This document shows, piece after piece, positions 1-10,501 of a DNA stretch of 64,000 nt. Positions within the stretch are counted from its first letter, which is position 1. Each line of letters begins with the position of its first letter. A model generated the notes under the pieces. That model had not been told where the DNA came from. It saw only the letters and a program-made list of their open reading frames with translations, and did not search any database. The DNA is taken from positions 96,334 through 160,333 of the forward strand of contig JAWPHD010005589.1 of assembly GCA_037043455.1 (NCBI GenBank), in the 5' to 3' direction. Source of the stretch: Cyrtodaria siliqua (lineage: Eukaryota; Mollusca; Bivalvia; Adapedonta; Hiatellidae). The position numbers and the translations under genes are program-made.

Positions 1-227
1 GCAGAGTGGGTGGGTGTATGGAGAGGGGAGGCCAATGTAATCATCATTAAAACTTAGGGGTTGTTTTTTTTCGGGGTGGATGGGGGGAGGCCAGTGTGAT
101 CATTACAATGAACCTGAAAACCAAAAGAAAAAACTTTGAAAAAATACTGGATTAAAACACAGACATATTAATAAATAATAATTTGTTATTAGGTCTGTGA
201 TTAAAATTTAAAGTCAGAAAAATATTT

Positions 228-695
228 TTGTGGTGGTGGGAGGTTGCTCTACATTTGAACATGACCTGCAAGGTATGGGCCTGGATTTTGTGCACAACAT
301 GTCTTGTTATGGTGATTATTCGTGCCAAGTTATTTTACAATCCAACCTTGGACGTCAGAGTTATAGCCCGGACAAGACTCATAAAAACATTTATAAGTAT
401 GGCTATATAAGCCAACTTTGATCTTAAAGAGTGACCTTGACCTTCAAGGTACGGGCCTGGATGTCGTCTAGCTGTGGTGATCACTTGTGCAAAGTTATTT
501 TAAAATCATCAATGGACACCAGACTTATAGACCGGACACTACTGTCATGAATACATTCATTACTATGCCTAACGTTAAGTGTGACCTTGACCTTGAAGGT
601 AGGGGTCTGTGTTTTGCGTGCGACATGTCATCTAGCTGTGGTGATCATTTGTGCCAAATTTTGTTAAAATCCCTCCATGGACTTCAGAGTTAGCT
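228..695 (+). repeat. Three-unit diverged tandem repeat with 'tgaccttgacct' blocks
   Basis: Three diverged units share the order 'gtgaccttgacctt(c/g)aaggta', 'gggcctggat', 'ctgtggtgatca', 'tgtgccaa(a)tt', 'aaaatcc' and 'gacttcagagtta'. The short ORFs across it are by-products with no protein-like features. The TGACCTTGA core recurs in other repeat families of this window. Confidence 0.7.
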
Positions 696-791
696 GTACA
701 GCTCAGACGTTAAACCGAGACTGCAGATAGATTTTAATACTAGTACGTTATAAAGTCTGATTTAAGTAAGGTAAGCTAAATTTATAAATTT

Positions 792-893
792 TTAATTTTT
801 ATCTATATTAAGCCAATTTTGGAAAGAGAAAATCACCCTTTCTAATTCTGCATGTCTTTGCTTAGCCTCACGTTCTGCTCGTTCTGCTGGTCT
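792..893 (-). CDS. Possible 3' exon of the Glu/Arg-rich helix gene
   Basis: On the minus strand this segment reads RPAERAEREAKQRHAELER and then about 15 less charged residues to a TAA at 794-792. The composition and the ERAEREAK pattern match the repeat protein coded at 1613-1260, and the reading frame is compatible with that exon's phase-0 donor. The acceptor is a bare AG (gagcag|AGACC) without a good pyrimidine tract, so the join is an inference. It could instead be a decayed copy of the same 27-bp repeat. Confidence 0.3.
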   Translation of the reverse strand, partial: RPAERAEREAKQRHAELERVIFSFQNWLNIDKN

Positions 894-1259
894 CTGCTCA
901 TACGCAAGTTTGGCCAGTGTTTTTTTTTACAGGTGTGTATAACTAGTCCTGGGACTCATCAATTGCCTTCAGGATTTATGAGTTCTTTGGAAAAACTTTG
1001 AGTCCCGTTTTTGTTGCTTTTTCGACAGTACTAGATCTTAGCTAAATCTTTCCTCAACTTGGGTGGCCTTTAATATTGAAATTTCCATAATTTTAATGAC
1101 CAAAGTGGACCTTATCTGTTTCAGAAGATTTCTTTTCCAATTTCTATGTGTCCTGTGTATGCACATATTTTTTAATTGTGAGTCCGTAGCAAGTATTACA
1201 TGTATGAGTCCTAGAAGCAGGACACGCAGGTAACAAAATCACTGATTGGTGCATCTTAC

Positions 1260-1613
1260 CTCTGTCTCCATTTTAGCTGGCCTCCGCTCTGCCCCTTGTT
1301 CTGCTCGCCTCCGCTCTGCCTCTTTTTCTTCTCGCCTACGCTCCGCCTCTTTTACTGCTCGCCTCAGCTCTGCCTCTTTTTCTGCTCGCCTCTGCTCTGC
1401 CTCTTTTTCTGCTCGCCTCTGCTCTGCCTCTTTTTCTGCTCGCCTCCGCTCTGCCTCTTTTTCTGCTTGCTTCCGCTCTGCCTCTTTTTCTGCTCGCCTC
1501 CGCTCTGCCTCTTTTTCTGCTCGTCTTTGCTTAGCCTGTCTGTAGCCCCAGTATACACAAGTTACCACTAGTACTGCTAGAGCTCCAGAAGCGATTGTAG
1601 ACAGCTCCATCAT
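1260..1613 (-). CDS. Membrane-anchored Glu/Arg-rich helical repeat protein, partial
   Basis: The likely start is the paired ATG at 1613, which follows an acceptor-like 'tacttcag' near 1655; a longer ORF reaches up to 1715. Residues 1-29 contain one hydrophobic segment (STIASGALAVLVVTCVYWGY) followed by a basic stretch, as in a signal-anchor. The rest is about ten 9-residue units of the type AEKEAERRR, encoded by a 27-bp minisatellite, which should form a coiled coil or single alpha helix. At 1259-1254 the sequence is GAG|GTAAGA, a strong donor, just after METE; read through, the frame stops ten residues later at 1239. Unit length in codons keeps the frame open through copy-number change. I do not recognise the gene. 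The TM-plus-charged-helix layout is seen, its role is unknown. Confidence 0.5.
1285..1540. repeat. 27-bp coding minisatellite
   Basis: Tandem 'gcctctttttctgctcgcctccgctct'-type units of 27 bp lie here, with point differences concentrated in the 'cgcctccgc' part. They encode the 9-residue helix units on the minus strand. The plus-strand ORFs in the same place (RSASFSARL units) are shadows. Confidence 0.75.
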
Positions 1614-1888
1614 TGCTATGGTCTCCACAACTGGTAGATGTGGCAATAACTGAGGGCTGAAGTAAATACAAAACAGATATTTCAATACAAAGTACTGTAA
1701 TAAATTTAAATCCAATAGCCCCGAATCGTTTTAAGAAACTAACCCGCGAAACAACCGCAAAATTATATTTCAAAACCGTTTATCAAAACTCTGTCCAGGT
1801 AGTCAGGTCATATAATAATGTATACATGTACCAGTTAGAAGTATATGCTTATTCACGGGTTCTTAAAAAATCGTGATTGAATATATGA

Positions 1889-2258
1889 ATTCATAACTTT
1901 CACATCTGGTCAACTTCCGGTAGGTTGAGATATTCAGTAGTGAAAATAAAGGGGTTTACTCGGACTTAATCCTCAATCTCTATATGAAAAAAGAAAATAT
2001 TAGACCATGATTTAAATTAAATGTATCCATATTGGTGTTTTAAAATCAGACAACATCAAAAGAAAATACATAGATGTACATAAAAAATAAAGCTTTTAAT
2101 ATAATTATCACTACAAACTAGTTTTATAAAGGGCTAAAGTCAGATGAGCACCAACGATAAACACCGAGTTTACCCCCTACCAGAATATGGAGGTCTTTTA
2201 TTTTATTGATCACTGATTGGTCAAATTATTTTGATGATGTCATTTGAAAGTTATGAAT
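1889..2258. mobile_element. MITE, family 1, copy 1 (370 bp)
   Basis: The ends are inverted: attcataactttcacat at the left and atttgaaagttatgaat at the right. The same sequence recurs at 55381-55748 with over 90 percent apparent identity. No coding capacity. Flanks suggest a TA-rich target. Confidence 0.85.
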
Positions 2259-3680
2259 TATGAGTTATGGTAACTCTTAATTCAAAGTTCCAGTTTTGGG
2301 GCTTGTCGTGCCTGGTTAAAGCCGTTTATAATGTATGTAGAGACTGCATTCTCAAAATATATAAGTTGTATATATATCTGGTCATCGGTAGGTTCAGAAA
2401 TGGTGTACATCTGTTGTAACATTTTTCTATTGATGGTGGGATCACAGGAATGTGGTAGAGTGTGTTTTTACTGTTTTAATATGTATTGTCATTAAGGAAC
2501 TAATAATTGCATGCGTTGAATTTATGCTAACCTTAACATTATTAGGCTAACACCCTTTAATAGTACTGGTCATAGCTGAATAGGTTTTAGAGGGAAAGTA
2601 GATTGTCACCTGACATCCAGGTGAAATCTGAGTAGTCAATAGATAGTTTTAAATTAGTCTTGCAAAGAAAGTTGAAGTGTCAAGAAGTCTCTTGAAAATA
2701 TAGTTTGCATCCATCTTGGATCAGTTATTTTAACCAGTTTAATGTACTTGCAATATTTGCAGTGTCTATATTTATATTCTTAGAGTTTCCTAAGAATATA
2801 GGACAGTTATGTTTTAATATATAATGGTAAAATTATGTACCATGATTTGGAAGTGTTTGGAAATGGATGTAGGATTTGGAAGGTAGGAAACATATTTGTT
2901 TTATTCCTTGGTCATTGTTTAATGTCATATTTCTCTATCATTGATTCCAACTGATTGATCAAGGGATTGATAATTGACAAATTACCAAATCATAGGGATT
3001 AAGATGTGATTTTAACTATGTGTAACTTTGTAATTGCCATGCATCTGTTTGCATCTATAAGACTGTGAATATAATAGTTAAATGGCATTTGATCCGTCCG
3101 TGCGTCCGTTGTCGGATATGTAGATTTTATAAGTAATCATTAAATGAACAGATCCACGAATTGTATATTGATGTTTGCTAGACATTTGAATCGATTGTCT
3201 GTGTCCAGTTTGTTATGATGTAGTTTAAAGGTACATGAACTAATTCAGACCTTTTATGTACAGATATATGTAGAGCTGGTGGCGAGCTGGTAGATAGAAT
3301 GGCAGGAGAGATGGATGTGATGGATATAGTCTTTGTACCATATACATGTAGGTATTAATAATAACTATGTGACTATATTGCGACTATATTATTTAGTAGT
3401 TCATACTGCTGATATGCGTTAAGGAATTTGTATGTTTTGCAATATGTTAATATATCCATTAACAGTAAGATTGTAATATATGTGTAATACGTGATGTTAA
3501 AAGCATTAAGTATGGTTTGTTTTAAATACATTAAGTAATTGTATGTCTGATAAACTTCACATTTATGTAAGTTATTGAGTAATTACTTAATCTGTGATAT
3601 GGAATGCATATGTGTAATATTTTAGATGATTTACGTTGAGTATTATATACTTTCAGAGATGTTTATTATTCATTACCATC
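2259..3680. other. AT-rich stretch without recognisable features
   Basis: No ORF, RNA gene or repeat that I can support. Around 3095 there is a short 'ccgtccgtgcgtccgt' run, as often found at edges of bivalve dispersed repeats. Confidence 0.4.
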
Positions 3681-3784
3681 AATAAATGATGTTTACGGAA
3701 CCTGGCGTTTGTTTAAATGACAACCCCTTGTTATGGCGTGTGGCAACAATAGAGCTAGCCGGGTCACGCTATAACAGGAAGACG

Positions 3785-3898
3785 GCGCCTACCCTACCCC
3801 GCCCACACCCTACCCCCCTCTACTACCCCCTCCCCCTCTACTACCCCCTCCCCCTCTCTACTACCCCCTCCCCACCTGTTTCTCTACTACCCCCCTTA
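3785..3898. repeat. C/T-rich microsatellite-like tract
   Basis: Repeats of 'ctactaccccctccccct'. The 132-residue ORF crossing it is composition-driven and is not called as a gene. Confidence 0.75.
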
Positions 3899-3971
3899 AA
3901 TATGTTTTCAATAAACTGTTCTACTTGGTTTTCAATGAAAAAAAAAAAAAAAAAAATACATACTCTCTATA

Positions 3972-6142
3972 GGGTAGGCCTAAAGTGCGAAAAGGAGTCT
4001 TTTCGCGAAAAGGACTTTCCGCTACGAAAAGGAGCCATAAAATCTATAATTGAAGCATTAAGAAAAATATTTTTATATATTTAGAAACATACTAATGAAA
4101 TATGTTTGCAATAAAAAAAAAAATTAAATCAAACTTCAAATTATTTTTTTGTCAATACTTTTGTGTTTTGACTCCATTTTGACCGTACGAAAAGGACTTT
4201 CCGTCTAATAAAAGGAGTCATAAAATCAAAATCTAAAGCTGGCAACACATTAATTTTAAATATTTAAAAATAGATTATTAGAATATGTTTGCTTTGAAGT
4301 AATTAGTTAAATCAAACTTTAAATGATTTTTTTGTCAATACTTTTGTGTTTTGACTTCATAAAGTTCATTTTGGCCATACGAAAAGGACTTTCCGTCTAC
4401 GAAAAGGAGTTATAAAATCAATATCTAAAGCTTAATGCGTGTTGTTTTTATATATTATCAAATAGATTAATAGAATATGTTTGCATTGAAAAAAATAGTT
4501 AAATCAAACTTTAAATAAAGTTGTTGTCAATATTTTAGTATATTATGACTCTCTTTTTACCGTACGAAAAGGACTTTCCTTCTGCGACTATGTCTTCATG
4601 TTAAAGCTGTTCGACTTTTATACCTACTTATTATGTAAATTACCTAAGTTTGAAACGCAGTTAAATGCCCTTCAAAAAATCATTAATGTGTATAGAAACA
4701 TATACACACAAACACAAAATAAACATCAGGGAGTACGTTATAGGGAGGAGAAACGGGCTCGTTTTGCCGATTTATGTTGTCGCGCATGTGTTTCACTACT
4801 CCGTGAAAATGACTACTTCCAGTTGTTTCGCGAGTGTGTGAAAAACAGCAAATTCTTATAAATTATTACACTTACAAACTAAATAAAGGTGCTAAATGTA
4901 AACATTAGTATTATTTATTCACATTGTGTCCTCTGATACAGAGCGTGTATTTGTTTGCATGTTTAAAAGCACATTTTACCAGACGGTTCCGTGTAACAAA
5001 GATGGCGCCACTCTGCGCCAAATAAAAAATGGTGACAGTGTATAGCTATTGCAAACGAGATACGAGACTACGGGTTATTTAGGCATTAATAATAACAAAA
5101 AGTGAATAGTAAACATATTTATCTTTGTCAAGAAGGTAATTTCATGGTGGTGATTATAAGACAAAGCCTAAAAAGAGGTGATGAAAATGTGCCTTTTGAG
5201 ATATCAGCTAAATTTTTAATTTTATAGAATTAAAAATGGTGTGGAGCTATTGCAAACGAGATACGAAGTATGGGTTATATTAGGCATTAATAATAACAAA
5301 AAGTGAATAGAAGACATATTTATCTTTGTCAAGAATGTAATTTCGTGATGTTGATTATAACAGAAAGCCACAAAAAGGGGCTGTAAAAACTGCCTAATTT
5401 GAGATGTTGGCTGAAATTTTAACTTTTCAAATGTAACGCGCTTACGATCGATTTACCTGTATCAATAAAATAGTAAATGGCGGCGTTCTAGCACGACAAC
5501 ATAAATCGATAAACTAGAGCGTTTATGAACCCGTTTCTCCTCCCTATGACGTACTCCCTGTAAACATGAACTAAAACTTATAATATTTAATTCCGTGAAG
5601 AATACTTCTGTGTTTTTATTCTGTCGTATTGCCTCACGAAAAGGAGTTTCCGCAACTGGGCTGTGCACACTTTCTTTTTCAACTGAGTATAGATACCTTT
5701 ACTGTATTGGTATAAAGTCACCAAACTCTTAAGAACTCAGTAAATATATGTATTAGTAATGAATGACATAAATTGGGAAATTTATATACAAACAAATGTG
5801 TGTACTATCATTTCATGGAACAAGTCTCTATTATACGAAACTTTCATATGTACTTATTCAGCCTTGGGTCAGAGTTTGTAGTCAAGAGATTGATGCTACA
5901 TTCGCAGACGGAAAGTCCTTTTCGTATGGTCAAAATGGAGTCAAAACACAAAAGTATTGACAAAAAATTAATTTGAAGTTTGATTTAACTAATTTTTTTA
6001 CTGCAAAAATATTTCATTAGTATGTTTCTAAATATATAAAAATAATTTTTCTTAATGCTTCAAATATAGGTTTTATGGCTCCTTTTCGTAGCGGAAAGTC
6101 CTTTTCGCGAAAAGGACTCCTTTTCGCACTTTAGGCCAACCG
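3972..6142. mobile_element. Non-autonomous Mutator-like (MULE) element, 2.17 kb
   Basis: The left end reads gggtaggcctaaagtgcg and the reverse complement of the right end reads cggttggcctaaagtgcg. The inverted repeats run about 235 bp (3972-4207 and 5907-6142). A perfect 9-bp duplication CTCTCTATA flanks the element (3963-3971 and 6143-6151). Long TIRs and a 9-bp duplication are hallmarks of the Mutator superfamily. The left arm carries about 3.5 tandem subunits of roughly 188 bp, each with 'tacgaaaaggactttccg' (near 4005, 4188, 4378, 4563); the right arm has one. No transposase is visible; the interior holds another element at 4727-5560. Superfamily assignment rests on TSD length and TIR form only. 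Confidence 0.8.
4727..5560. mobile_element. Non-autonomous DNA transposon with 7-bp TSD, copy 1
   Basis: The ends are CAGGGAGTACGTTATAGGGA and its inverse, with inverted similarity for about 60 bp. It is flanked by a 7-bp duplication TAAACAT and nested in the MULE-like element. The interior holds two imperfect tandem units of about 180 bp ('gctattgcaaacgagatacga'...). No transposase. 7-bp duplications fit few superfamilies (P-like or Dada-like are candidates). I leave it unclassified. Confidence 0.85.
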
Positions 6143-6303
6143 CTCTCTATACCATCTGCCTGTGGGTGGGATAGGGACTTTAAATGATGACCTTGTTATG
6201 TTATACTGTACAGTAACAAGTGGGTTCAAAAAAATCCAGTCATAGTCATGGCCCAAGGGATATTGTGAACCCTTGGTTCTGTCCAATATAACTATTTAGT
6301 ATG

Positions 6304-7341
6304 TGTTACATGTGTGGGCCAAATCATAAGGCATTAGACAAGCTTAATAAGTACGTGTATTCACTATCAGCAGGGAGTACGTTATAGGGAGGAGAAACGG
6401 GCTCGTTTTGCCGATTTATGTTGTCGCGCATGTGTTTCACTACTCCGTGAAAATGACTACTTCCGATTGTTTCGCGAGTGTGTGAAAAACAGCAAATTCT
6501 TATAAATTATTACACTTACAAACTCAATAAAGGTGCTAAATGTAAACAAAAGTATTATTTATTCACATTGTGTCCTCCGATATAGAGCGTGTATTTGTTT
6601 GTATGATTAAAAGCACATTTTACCAGACGGTTCCGTGTAACAAAGATGGCGCCACTCTGCGCCAAATAAAAAATGGTAACAGTGTATAGCTATTGCAAAC
6701 GAGATACGAGACTACGGGTTATTTAGGCATTAATAATAACAAAAAGTGAATAGTAAACATATTTATCTTTGTCAAGAAGGTAATTTCATGGTGGTGATTA
6801 TAAGACAAAGCCTAAAAAGAGGTGATGAAAATGTGCCTTTTGAGATATCAGCTAAATTTTTAATTTTATAGAATTAAAAATGGTGTGGAGCTATTGCAAA
6901 CGAGATACGAAGTATGGGTTATATTAGGCATTAATAATAACAAAAAGTGAATAGTAGACATATTTATCTTTGTCAAGAATGTAATTTCGTGATGTTGATT
7001 ATAACAGAAAGCCGTAAAAAGGGGCTGTAAAAACTGCCTAATTTGAGATGTTGGCTGAAATTTTAACTTTTCAAATGTAACGCGCTTACGATCGATTTAC
7101 CTGTATCGATAAAATAGTAAATGGCGGCGTTCTAGCGCGACAACATAAATCGATAAACTAGAGCGGCGACAACATAAATCGATAAACTAGAGCGTTTATG
7201 AACCCGTTTCTCCTCCCTATAACGTACTCCCTGCTATCAGAGCTACAGTATAAGACCCCTTTATTAGAGACGTAAGCATGCATGTTTGTATAATAGTTAT
7301 AACATATTTATATTATTATAAGACCACATCAATATAGAACA
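6304..7341 (-). repeat. 3' LTR of the Ty3 element, interrupted by a DNA transposon
   Basis: It matches the 140-bp LTR at 13810-13949. Differences are the 863-bp element at 6371-7233 plus its 7-bp duplication, 19 bp of extra sequence just before the insertion (tacgtgtattcactatcag), a 9-bp difference near 7310 and a few substitutions (gacccc against gtcccc). These lengths account exactly for its 1038 bp. Confidence 0.9.
6371..7233. mobile_element. Non-autonomous DNA transposon with 7-bp TSD, copy 2
   Basis: Nearly identical to the copy at 4727-5560, with the same CAGGGAGTACG ends. It is flanked by the 7-bp duplication CTATCAG (6364-6370 and 7234-7240). A 28-bp segment containing 'cgacaacataaatcgataaa' is duplicated near its right end (about 7138-7194). 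The insertion splits the 3' LTR. Confidence 0.9.
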
Positions 7342-7353
7342 TCCTCCCTTTTC
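7342..7353 (-). promoter_or_regulatory. Polypurine tract of the Ty3 element
   Basis: On the minus strand gaaaagggagga lies directly against the 3' LTR, which starts TGTTCTATATTG. This is the usual position and composition of the plus-strand primer in LTR retroelements. Confidence 0.8.
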
Positions 7354-7951
7354 TGAAAAAAAAATGTTTTTAAATCATATATGATTTTCAAGGATTTTTA
7401 ACAATATCAAACTCTGTTGCTATTATCAACGCACTTCAGCTGGCAGACTGTTTGTTACACGCTATCAAAAACTAACTGTTGCTAGTATCAAGCACTTTAT
7501 CTAGGAGTCGGTTACACTCGTAATTAATTTTGACAGTATAATCAGCAGGACAAACTGTATCAAGACAGTGCTCAGGTTCAGAAGGAGATTGCCATTAATT
7601 TAGTGTCAAATCCAGATAATTATAATGTTTTGGAATGTTTTGTAAATTGGTATGTGTCCTTAGGTCAGTCCATCCTGAACGATATACAGTCCATATCCAT
7701 AGTTTGTAGCTACCTTACATTATCGCTGAGACTATGCAAAAATATAAAACCAGTAAAAGAATAGAAAATGTGTACACTCGGTTATAATATATAAGAAAGC
7801 ATGCAATGAAAAAAAATACAATTAAATCCATTTTGAACGATCGCGGCTTTTATAATCCAGTGTTGAAATTATCACGGCTTGTGTAATCCAGTATTGATAT
7901 TTTTTATTTTATTCTTTTTATGAACTTATTTCACTTTTACACTTTTTACTT
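7354..7951 (-). other. 3' untranslated region of the Ty3 element
   Basis: About 600 bp of AT-rich sequence lie between the integrase stop and the polypurine tract. No ORF with protein-like features; no envelope-like gene. Confidence 0.6.
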
Positions 7952-9394
7952 TTAATTATATTTATCAGGTTTTTTTATTTTTCTGCCGGATCGCGTTTTA
8001 TATGTAGATCCTGTTGGATGCTGATGATTCTGTTTTGTTGAGGGTGAAGGGCGTTTCTCTATGTTAATCCGACGTTGTTGAGGTAGTATATGATCATGCG
8101 TAGGTACATCCATTCCCTGGTGAGATAATGGTGATTGTGCTAGTTTTGGTCTCAGATGTTTACGATTGCGTCGGTATATGGCACCGTTGTTTGCCTTTAC
8201 GACGTAAGATCTCGGTATATTATGTTTTCGTACAATTTCACCTTTCAGCCAGCGGTCATTATGTCTTAGCATTACTTTGTCACCCGTATTTAGAACTGAT
8301 AGTTCGTTTCCACTGCGTTTGTCATAGTTTCGTTTCTGCTTTTCTTGCCTATTTTTCATGTTTTGCTGGAGATTGCTGCATTGTTTTGGCATGAGCAAGG
8401 GTGCTGTCGTCGGGATGGTTGATTTCAACTTACGACCAAACATCATTTGTGCTGGCGATTGACCTAGATCGTCAATTATTGTATTTCGATAGTCTAATAA
8501 CGCTAAGTATGGATCCTTCGCTTTCTTAAATAGGTTCTTAACAGTCTGTACTGCCCTTTCTGCTAACCCGTTAGACTGGGGATAGTGTGGACTAGATGTG
8601 ACATGTTCAAAGCCATATTCCTGCGCAAAGTCTTTAAATAACGCGCTTGAGTACTGACAGGCATTATCGCTGGTTAATACCGTAGGACATCCATATCTTG
8701 CAAATTGACTTTTCATATACTTGATAGTATTTCCACTACTCAAGTCGTCCAGCACGTTTATTTCTATCCATTTCGAATATCTGTCTACGAGCAATAGATA
8801 GTTTTTGTTCTTGTACACAAAAATATCAGAAGACACGTGTGACCAAGGCCTGTCTGGAATTTCCACTTCAATCATCGGTTCTTTGTGATTTGCATTTTGA
8901 TTATGTGCACAAATTTCACATGTTTGACATAATTCCTCAATGTCACTAGCCATGCCAGGCCAATATAAGGATTCTCTCCCTAAACCTTTTGTCCGTGTAA
9001 TTCCCATATGCGATTTATGCAAATTCTCTAACATAGACTTTCTCACAGCTTTTGGCACAATTAGCTTGTGATTTTTAAATAACAGTCCGTCTGTGCTAGT
9101 TATTTCATCCCTTGTGTTCCAATAAACTCTTATATTGGGTGGAACTGAGCCTTTACTTTGAGGTTCACATTTTCTAAGTATCGAGTTTCGAGTAGAGAAT
9201 ATCGAGATTCGAGCGGAGAAAATCGAGTTTCGAGTAGACAATATCGAGTTTCGAGTAGAGAAAATCGAGTTTCGAGGAAAATCGAGTTTCGAGTAGAGAA
9301 AATCTAAGTTTAAAATTAACAACAGAAAACAGTCAAATATGAGCAGCAATGATTTTATAGAGGCAGCAGACATGTATCCAAGTATTTTCATCAT
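7952..9394 (-). CDS. Ty3-type integrase, fused at its N-terminus to foldback-element sequence
   Basis: The open frame is 480 codons. Residues from about 82 onward are retroelement pol. The zinc-binding region has H-x3-H (HKSHMG) and C-x2-C (CQTCEIC). The catalytic core shows D (SSDIFVYK), D (TSDNACQYSS) and E (PQSNGLAERAVQ) in proper order. The C-terminal part has the conserved LNTGDKVMLR and HLRP motifs and a basic tail. I see no stop in the core and no chromodomain. The first 80 or so residues come from the inserted foldback element: a hydrophobic start followed by 7-residue STRNSIF units from its 21-bp repeats. The native junction is near 9149, where the frame passes the duplicated CCTTTACTTT. 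The fusion is seen; whether it is expressed is unknown. Confidence 0.85.
   Translation of the reverse strand: MMKILGYMSAASIKSLLLIFDCFLLLILNLDFLYSKLDFPRNSIFSTRNSILSTRNSIFSARISIFSTRNSILRKCEPQSKGSVPPNIRVYWNTRDEITSTDGLLFKNHKLIVPKAVRKSMLENLHKSHMGITRTKGLGRESLYWPGMASDIEELCQTCEICAHNQNANHKEPMIEVEIPDRPWSHVSSDIFVYKNKNYLLLVDRYSKWIEINVLDDLSSGNTIKYMKSQFARYGCPTVLTSDNACQYSSALFKDFAQEYGFEHVTSSPHYPQSNGLAERAVQTVKNLFKKAKDPYLALLDYRNTIIDDLGQSPAQMMFGRKLKSTIPTTAPLLMPKQCSNLQQNMKNRQEKQKRNYDKRSGNELSVLNTGDKVMLRHNDRWLKGEIVRKHNIPRSYVVKANNGAIYRRNRKHLRPKLAQSPLSHQGMDVPTHDHILPQQRRINIEKRPSPSTKQNHQHPTGSTYKTRSGRKIKKPDKYN
9176..9300 (-). repeat. 21-bp subrepeat array, left outer arm
   Basis: Units of the type atcgagtttcgagtagagaa with a few deletions. 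Preceded by 'ttcacattttctaag', a lead-in that recurs at 10245. Confidence 0.85.
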
Positions 9395-9455
9395 TATCTT
9401 ATAATCACATCTGTCTTATTAATACCCTTACATAAGCCCTTGTAACAGTAACATC

Positions 9456-10244
9456 AAGTTTCCAAGTTTATTTTGTACAGTACTAGTATATAAAAAATGA
9501 TGACTCGTGATCTTACTCCAGGACAGAAAAAAATATTTGTTTCAATGATCGTTTGGGATTGATAATTGACTCTTGATAATTAAAGGTCGAGATTTGTTCT
9601 CCGGAGAAACTACCATTCACAGAATCATTTAATCATTTATAATATAATATATATATATATATAAGCTATCAGCATGTGGTTAAATTTCTGCTGAACATAC
9701 TGATCAGATTGGTAATTTCAGTTCTGCCAGATGTTGGATACACATACATTATATATATAAGTATAGATTCCTTTAAAATTAATATTTCTGAATTAATTTA
9801 CAAAGTAGCGTTCACTATTTTATTAGTCCACTACCAGTGTATTACCAGGGGACTATACGTTAATTTACCCTCTGTCTGTCTGTCCCTCTGTCTGTATATC
9901 CGCAAAAGTGGACAGTACTAACACCTACACGCATTTTTATGAAATGTGCCCGTGCAAGTTTTTCTTCCATTTTAATTTGGCCTTTGGAGCCTTTTTTCTT
10001 GTTCTATCTTCGATGACTGCATTATGTGATTATGGATTAACGGCTTCAGGTATTTTTTATGAAATGTTCCATGTCTATTAAGGTAAAACAAACAAGAGCA
10101 TCGCCAAGCGGAGCATATACGCCCGTCGTTTCATTGTTGTAGACCTGATACCTTGAAGGAACATAATTCAAAGGCATATAAATCAGAGCGCTATGTACCT
10201 TTATCAGATGTATTCATCGTGTCATGTTGAAGATGTGTACAGTT
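9456..10244. other. Central spacer of the foldback element
   Basis: AT-rich, with a (TA)n run near 9645 and 'ctgtctgtctgtccctctgtctgt' near 9870. No protein-like ORF. Confidence 0.5.
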
Positions 10245-10360
10245 TTCACATTTTCTAAGGATCGAGTTTCGAGTAGAGAATGTCGAGTTTCGAGTAGAGA
10301 AAATCGAGTTTCGAGTGTAGAATATTGAGTTTCGAGTAGAGAAAATCGAGATTCGAGTAG
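10245..10360 (-). repeat. 21-bp subrepeat array, internal copy
   Basis: It has the same lead-in (ttcacattttctaagg) and unit orientation as the array at 9176, so the left terminus appears to be partly duplicated inside the element. Confidence 0.8.
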
Positions 10361-10501
10361 ACGTTACTGTTACAAAGGCTTATGTAAGGGTATTTATTAA
10401 TAAGACATGTGATAATAGATAAAGATGAAAATACTTGTCTCTATAATACCATTGCTGCTAATATTTGACTGTTTTCTGTTAGTAATTTTCAAACTTAGAT
10501 T

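Noticed and set aside
3686..4084. 132-codon ORF with Pro/Leu-rich middle
   Set aside because: It spans a C/T microsatellite, a poly-A and the MULE-like end; composition explains it.
7342..7951. Envelope-like gene behind integrase
   Set aside because: No ORF of relevant length or membrane pattern is present in this region.
8128..8394. Plus-strand 88-codon ORF
   Set aside because: Antisense shadow of the integrase.
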